DNA of 8,438 nucleotides, taken from the NCBI GenBank assembly GCA_934572445.1, contig CAKTLD010000087.1, positions 1 through 8,438 on the forward strand. Reading direction: 5' to 3'. Made by a program: the position numbers and the translations under genes. Below, one piece after another: positions 6,401 through 8,438 of this stretch. A model generated the notes under the pieces. It made no database searches. It had not been told where the DNA came from and worked only from the letters and a program-made list of their open reading frames with translations. Every line of letters begins with the position of its first letter. The stretch's first letter is position 1. The DNA is from an uncultured Oscillospiraceae bacterium. Lineage in GTDB: Bacteria; Bacillota; Clostridia; Oscillospirales; Oscillospiraceae.

Positions 6401-7722
6401 TCGTTTAAGAGCACCGTGTCGACCGCGCCGTCCTTGAGCTTGATGCACTTCATGTCCTGCCCGCCGATGTCGAGCACGCAGTCGACCTTCGGGTCGAAGA
6501 ACGACGCGGCGGTGCAGTGGGCGATGGTCTCGACCTCACCCTCGTCGAGCGAGAACGCGGACTTGAGCAGCGTTTCGCCGTAGCCCGTGGAGCAGGAGCG
6601 CGCGATGCGCGCGCCCGCAGGTAGGTGCGCGCGCAGCGTGTGGACCGCCTGCATGGCGGTCTGGATGGGATTGCCCTGATTGTTGGCGTAGAACGAGTAC
6701 AAAAGCTCGCCCTTTTCACCAACAAGCGCAAGCTTCGTCGTGGTGGAGCCCGCGTCGAAGCCGAGGAAGCAGTCGCCCTCATACGTCGCAAGGTCGCCGC
6801 GCGGCACGACTGCCGTGTGGTGACGGGTGCGGAAGGCGGCAAGGTCGGCCTCGCCTTCAAAGAGCGCCGGCAGGCGCTTTAATTCAAAATCCATCTGCAC
6901 GCCGCGCTCCAGCCGGTCGATCAGTGCGCTGAGAGGCTGCGCAGGGGCGGCGGTCTCGTCGATAGCCGCGCCCATGGCGGCGAAGAGATGGGAATTTTCC
7001 GGAGCGATGGCCGTCTCATCCGTCAGCTTCAGCGTGCGGATGAACGCGGCCTTGAGCTGGGGGAGAAAGTGCAGCGGGCCGCCTAAAAACGCGACGTGGC
7101 CGCGAATAGGCTTGCCGCAGGCAAGGCCCGAGATCGTCTGATTGACGACCGCCTGGAAGATCGAGGCGGCAAGGTCGGCCTTGGTCGCGCCCTCGTTGAT
7201 GAGGGGCTGAATGTCCGTCTTGGCGAACACGCCGCAGCGCGCGGCGATGGGGTAGATCTGCTGATAGTGCTCCGCCTCGCGGTCAAGACCTGCGGCGTCG
7301 GTCTGTAAAAGAGCGGCCATCTGGTCGATGAACGAGCCCGTGCCGCCGGCGCAGACGCCATTCATGCGCTCTTCAAGTCCGCCGTCAAAGTAGATGATCT
7401 TGGCATCCTCGCCGCCGAGCTCGATGGCGACGTCCACCTGCGGCGCGACGCGCTCGAGCGCCTGCGCGACGGCGACGACCTCCTGCACGAATGGGACGCC
7501 GAGCGCCTTGGCAAGGTTGATCGCGCCCGAGCCTGTGGCGCGCAGCGTAAGCGCACATTCGCCAAGTGTTTCGTGCGCCTCGCGCAGCAGCTCCGAAAGC
7601 GCGCGCTGTGTGTGGGAAAGGTGGCGGCGATACTGGCCGAAGAGCAGTGTTTCGTTGTTGTCCAGCACAACGAGCTTTACGGTGGTGGAACCGACGTCGA
7701 TGCCTGCGCGGTAAGTCTTCAT
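3442..7722 (-). CDS. Giant 2-hydroxyacyl-CoA dehydratase activase/dehydratase-like fusion protein
   Basis: Member of the acyl-CoA dehydratase activase-related family (1426 residues), probably cytoplasmic and oxygen-sensitive, coupling ATP hydrolysis to low-potential electron transfer; substrate unknown. Two BadF/BadG/HgdC-type ASKHA ATPase domains come first: about 1-255 (GIDVGSTTVK, ELGGEDAK, cluster cysteines C124 in CAGGTGSF and C163 in RCGVFAK) and about 317-575 (GFDAGSTTTK, DIGGQDMK, C443 in CSSGCGSF, C482 in RCTVF). A linker carries C603-x2-C606-x3-C610-x18-C629, an Fe-S-like motif. Then follow two dehydratase-like halves, about 670-985 (DUF2229-like; C719, C744, C933) and 1008-1405 (C1059, C1093/C1094, C1355), which resemble each other. 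The ATG has AGAGGA 5 nt upstream (7728-7733). It stands alone, with its own promoter and no dehydratase, CoA-transferase or electron-transfer-flavoprotein genes visible nearby. Family assignment is firm; the reaction is not known. Confidence 0.9.
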   Translation of the reverse strand: MKTYRAGIDVGSTTVKLVVLDNNETLLFGQYRRHLSHTQRALSELLREAHETLGECALTLRATGSGAINLAKALGVPFVQEVVAVAQALERVAPQVDVAIELGGEDAKIIYFDGGLEERMNGVCAGGTGSFIDQMAALLQTDAAGLDREAEHYQQIYPIAARCGVFAKTDIQPLINEGATKADLAASIFQAVVNQTISGLACGKPIRGHVAFLGGPLHFLPQLKAAFIRTLKLTDETAIAPENSHLFAAMGAAIDETAAPAQPLSALIDRLERGVQMDFELKRLPALFEGEADLAAFRTRHHTAVVPRGDLATYEGDCFLGFDAGSTTTKLALVGEKGELLYSFYANNQGNPIQTAMQAVHTLRAHLPAGARIARSCSTGYGETLLKSAFSLDEGEVETIAHCTAASFFDPKVDCVLDIGGQDMKCIKLKDGAVDTVLLNEACSSGCGSFLENFANSLGMTAQEFAHEALFAKAPVDLGTRCTVFMNSNVKQAQKEGASVSDISAGLAYSVIKNAFYKVIKLSDASELGSHVVVQGGTFFNEAVLRAFERISGAQVTCPDIAGIMGAFGAALLARDRYHGQKSTMLPLDEIEQLTYKTSAARCQGCQNHCMLTVSIFPGGRRHISGNRCEKALRGETNVTPGENIFAYKRERMFAYPPLEPENAPRGEIGIPRVLNMYENYPFWATFFRDLGFRVILSPFSTRAVYELGMESIPSESECYPAKLAHGHAQWLIDHGVKTIFHPCVFFEHQEVPGAQNHYNCPIVVSYPENIKNNVEAVTNGSVRYLRPFLALTSEKTAADRLAHFCRVTWDIPEAETRRAVERAWQEQQRAKADIRAAGAKALAAMEKAGGSGIVLAGRPYHVDPEINHGIPELIAAYGLTVLTEDCLPIDFTPKRPVRVNDQWVYHSRLYTAAEFVCGRDDLELIQLNSFGCGLDAVTTDEVCELLEQGGKLYTCLKIDEVNNLGAVRIRIRSLLAAVAMRRERGIRSAPLTHPYERAYYTKRMQRERWTILAPQMSPIHFDIIEPVFRRYGYNFEVLQNDDRSAIDMGLKFVNNDACFPSITVVGQFMEAVLSGRYDTDHLALIMSQTGGCCRASNYIAFIRRALKKAGLEHIPVISFNANGMETNEGFRLKPAMIAAGFKGVVLGDLLMRCLYRVRPYELTKGSADALHRKWRGLCIDALTSPHPKYSYSALCRGIVADFDALPIDEALQKPRVGIVGEILVKYMPLANNYLVELLEREGAEAVVPDLLDFFAATIYEQDYRHTHLGQSWKCSASAKLGVPLLERIRKPASDALRASKRFDPPCPIGHVADLARPFLSIGNQYGEGWFLAGEMVELITSGTPNIVCIQPFACLPNHVVGKGVIKALRTAYPNANIVAVDYDPGASEVNQLNRIKLMLTAAQRALHTENTAAAGTPQPEAFAAV

Positions 7723-7752
7723 GGAATTCCTCTCTTTTCGTGATGCGGCGGG

Positions 7753-7775
7753 CGGCGGGAAAAGAGCTCCCGCCG
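7753..7775 (-). promoter_or_regulatory. Leader hairpin of the giant gene with an anti-Shine-Dalgarno-region sequence
   Basis: In the leftward transcript CGGCGGGA and TCCCGCCG form a perfect 8-bp stem around a 7-nt loop (7761-7767). The loop and adjoining stem bases include CTCTTTTC (+ strand positions 7759-7766), an exact 8-nt complement of GAAAAGAG (7732-7739), which overlaps the start of the AGAGGA ribosome binding site. The stem and the alternative pairing are mutually exclusive in part, so a loop contact or switch is possible. The sequences are seen; regulation is inferred. Confidence 0.45.
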
Positions 7776-7794
7776 ATGGTAAGATATTATTGTA

Positions 7795-7823
7795 ATTATA
7801 GGGCGGAAAAAGGGAAGTGGTAA
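7795..7823 (-). promoter_or_regulatory. Promoter of the giant activase gene
   Basis: On the - strand the perfect -10 TATAAT (7795-7800) lies 17 bp from TTACCA (7818-7823), a four-of-six match to the -35 consensus. The start of transcription would be near 7788, giving a leader of about 65 nt that contains the hairpin at 7753-7775. The -35 is 45 bp from the nearest palindrome of the divergent padR promoter, so direct control by PadR is possible but not evident. Confidence 0.7.
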
Positions 7824-7862
7824 AGTTCAGGGTCTGTTAAGAAAATGAACGAAAATTCACAC

Positions 7863-7891
7863 TTGACATACATAGAAACTCTATGTATAAT
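7863..7891 (+). promoter_or_regulatory. padR promoter, perfect sigma-A consensus
   Basis: TTGACA (7863-7868), a spacer of exactly 17 bp and TATAAT (7886-7891) match the housekeeping consensus at all 12 positions. The stretch just upstream (about 7838-7859) is A/T-rich and could act as an UP element. Such a strong promoter is expected to need a repressor, which the overlapping palindromes and the regulator gene just downstream supply. Confidence 0.92.
7868..7888 (+). promoter_or_regulatory. Palindromic operator 1, probable PadR site
   Basis: ATACATAGA, a 3-bp centre (AAC) and TCTATGTAT form a perfect 21-bp interrupted palindrome. It contains the ACAT/ATGT half-sites typical of PadR operators. 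It fills the spacer between the -35 and -10 and touches both, so binding would block RNA polymerase. Binding by the adjacent PadR protein is inferred from position and family. Confidence 0.82.
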
Positions 7892-7912
7892 AAGCATAGA
7901 CATTCTATGTAT
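7892..7912 (+). promoter_or_regulatory. Palindromic operator 2, probable PadR site
   Basis: The core CATAGA-CAT-TCTATG (7895-7909) repeats the centre of operator 1. The right arm TCTATGTAT is identical to that of operator 1; the left arm is degenerate beyond six bases. The centres are 24 bp apart, slightly over two helical turns. This copy covers the expected transcription start and ends 2 bp before the padR ribosome binding site. Confidence 0.75.
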
Positions 7913-7925
7913 ATGGAGGCGTGAG

Positions 7926-8246
7926 ATGAAAAAGAAAAGCATTGATCATGCGCAGCTTCTGCTGCTCAAGCTCCTCTCGACCGAGGACATGTACGGATAT
8001 CAGATCATTTTGGAGCTGGCGCGCCGCTCGAGCAATGTCTTCGAGATGAAGGAGGGCACGCTCTACCCCGTGCTGCACGGGATGGAGCGCGAGGGGTATG
8101 TGGAAGCCTATGAAAAGGCGGCGCCCACCGGCCGGATGCGCAAGTATTACCACCTGACGCGCGCCGGCCGGGCCGCGCTCACGCAAGAGGAGAAGGCCTG
8201 GCAGGAGTACAGCGGCGCGGTGAACGCCGTGCTGCACTTTGCTTAA
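7926..8246 (+). CDS. PadR-family transcriptional regulator
   Basis: Winged-helix repressor of the short PadR class (106 residues, about the usual 105-110), acting as a DNA-binding dimer. The winged helix spans about residues 8-85: LLLLKLLSTEDMYGYQI, the recognition helix region KEGTLYPVLHGMEREGYV (42-59) and the wing GRMRKYYHLTRAGRAAL (69-85). A short C-terminal helix (about 88-104) would serve for dimerisation. I chose the ATG at 7926, which has GGAGG at 7915-7919 six bases upstream. An in-frame ATG at 7845 would add 27 residues encoded by the promoter and operators and can be dismissed. Two palindromes over its promoter suggest autorepression. The next gene starts 13 nt downstream, forming an operon. 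The inducer is unknown. Confidence 0.93.
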   Translation: MKKKSIDHAQLLLLKLLSTEDMYGYQIILELARRSSNVFEMKEGTLYPVLHGMEREGYVEAYEKAAPTGRMRKYYHLTRAGRAALTQEEKAWQEYSGAVNAVLHFA

Positions 8247-8259
8247 AAAGGGTGAGGCT

Positions 8260-8438
8260 ATGAACAGAAACGAGTATTGCGACCGCGTGCTCGCGCAGGT
8301 CGGCCGGCTGACGACCGACGAGGCGAACGACCTGAGAAACGAGCTCGCCGGTCACATCGAAGACCACGCCGAAGCGCTGGTCGAGCACGGCTATACGGAA
8401 GAGGACGCCGCTGCGCGCGCCGTGGAGCTGATGGGCGA
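8260..8438 (+). CDS. PadR-associated HAAS/DUF1700-like protein, N-terminal part only
   Basis: The window ends after 59 codons plus two bases, so only the N-terminus is visible. It reads as an acidic all-helical domain: MNRNEYCDRVLAQVGRL, then DEANDLRNELAGHIEDHAEAL, HGYTEEDAAARAVELMG. The pattern of a helix ending in an ELAGHIEDHAEAL-like stretch followed by G(Y/F)xxEDAxxRAVExMG is typical of the HAAS (HTH-associated alpha-helical signalling), DUF1700 or permease-prefix domains. These are commonly encoded right after padR and usually precede membrane segments. The start has GTGAGG at 8252-8257, 2 nt before the ATG, which is a tight spacing. It is co-transcribed with padR. A membrane-bound sensor or antagonist of PadR is the likely role, but the rest of the protein is needed to decide. 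Confidence 0.72.
   Translation, partial: MNRNEYCDRVLAQVGRLTTDEANDLRNELAGHIEDHAEALVEHGYTEEDAAARAVELMG

Noticed and set aside
5002..6408. A 468-codon open frame on the + strand, antisense to the giant gene
   Set aside because: It arises from high GC at third codon positions opposite a real gene. Its residues are low-complexity (Arg, Ala, Gly, Val, Asp rich), it has no recognisable domain, and it runs opposite conserved motifs of the activase-like protein.
6595..6640. Dense GCGC-rich run within the giant gene
   Set aside because: It encodes ordinary Ala/Arg-rich sequence between conserved ATPase motifs (around residues 362-376) in a GC-rich gene; no repeat unit or structure with a clear role stands out.
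7868..7912. Repeated TCTATGTAT/CATAGA elements as a possible repeat array
   Set aside because: There are only two copies, each palindromic and placed exactly on a promoter; this is operator architecture, not a CRISPR or mobile-element repeat.
7845..7925. An upstream ATG that would lengthen the PadR protein by 27 residues
   Set aside because: It would make the promoter and both operators coding, has no ribosome binding site, and the added residues do not belong to the PadR fold. The ATG at 7926 has GGAGG six bases upstream.

Overview
The window looks like chromosomal DNA of a GC-rich, strictly anaerobic member of Clostridia, possibly the Oscillospiraceae/Ruminococcaceae group. Three things suggest this: the gene order rpsM-rpsK-rpsD-rpoA-rplQ with rpsD inside the alpha operon, strong AGGAGG-type ribosome binding sites, and a giant oxygen-sensitive-type CoA-dehydratase activase-like protein. 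The taxon is an inference; no 16S or other species marker is present.

Bases 1-2976 (+ strand) hold the end of the large ribosomal protein operon: S13, S11, S4 (zinc-binding form), RNA polymerase alpha and L17. A perfect 20-bp-stem terminator closes it. There is a small hairpin between rpoA and rplQ and an 82-nt gap before rpoA. Bases 3001-3361 hold secG on the opposite strand, convergent with rplQ, with its own terminator and a very good extended -10 promoter.

Bases 3442-7722 (- strand) are one 1426-residue gene. It joins two BadF/HgdC-type ASKHA ATPase domains, a four-cysteine Fe-S type linker and two dehydratase-like halves that look like an internal duplication. In effect the activator dimer and a two-subunit dehydratase-like reductase sit in one chain. 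The family is known from anaerobe genomes, but I know of no established substrate. It is the most interesting object in the window.

Bases 7723-7925 are a divergent control region. One promoter, with a 5' leader hairpin, reads left into the giant gene. A perfect-consensus promoter (TTGACA, 17 bp, TATAAT) reads right into a PadR-family regulator. Two tandem palindromes overlap that rightward promoter and its start and look like PadR operators, so the regulator probably represses itself. Thirteen bases after padR begins a gene cut by the window end; its visible N-terminus resembles the alpha-helical HAAS/DUF1700 domain often encoded next to PadR. The likely logic is a padR-sensor/membrane-protein operon under autorepression beside an independently transcribed anaerobic ATPase/reductase. 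No gene-free stretch exceeds about 205 bases, and I saw no tRNA, rRNA, mobile element or CRISPR array.
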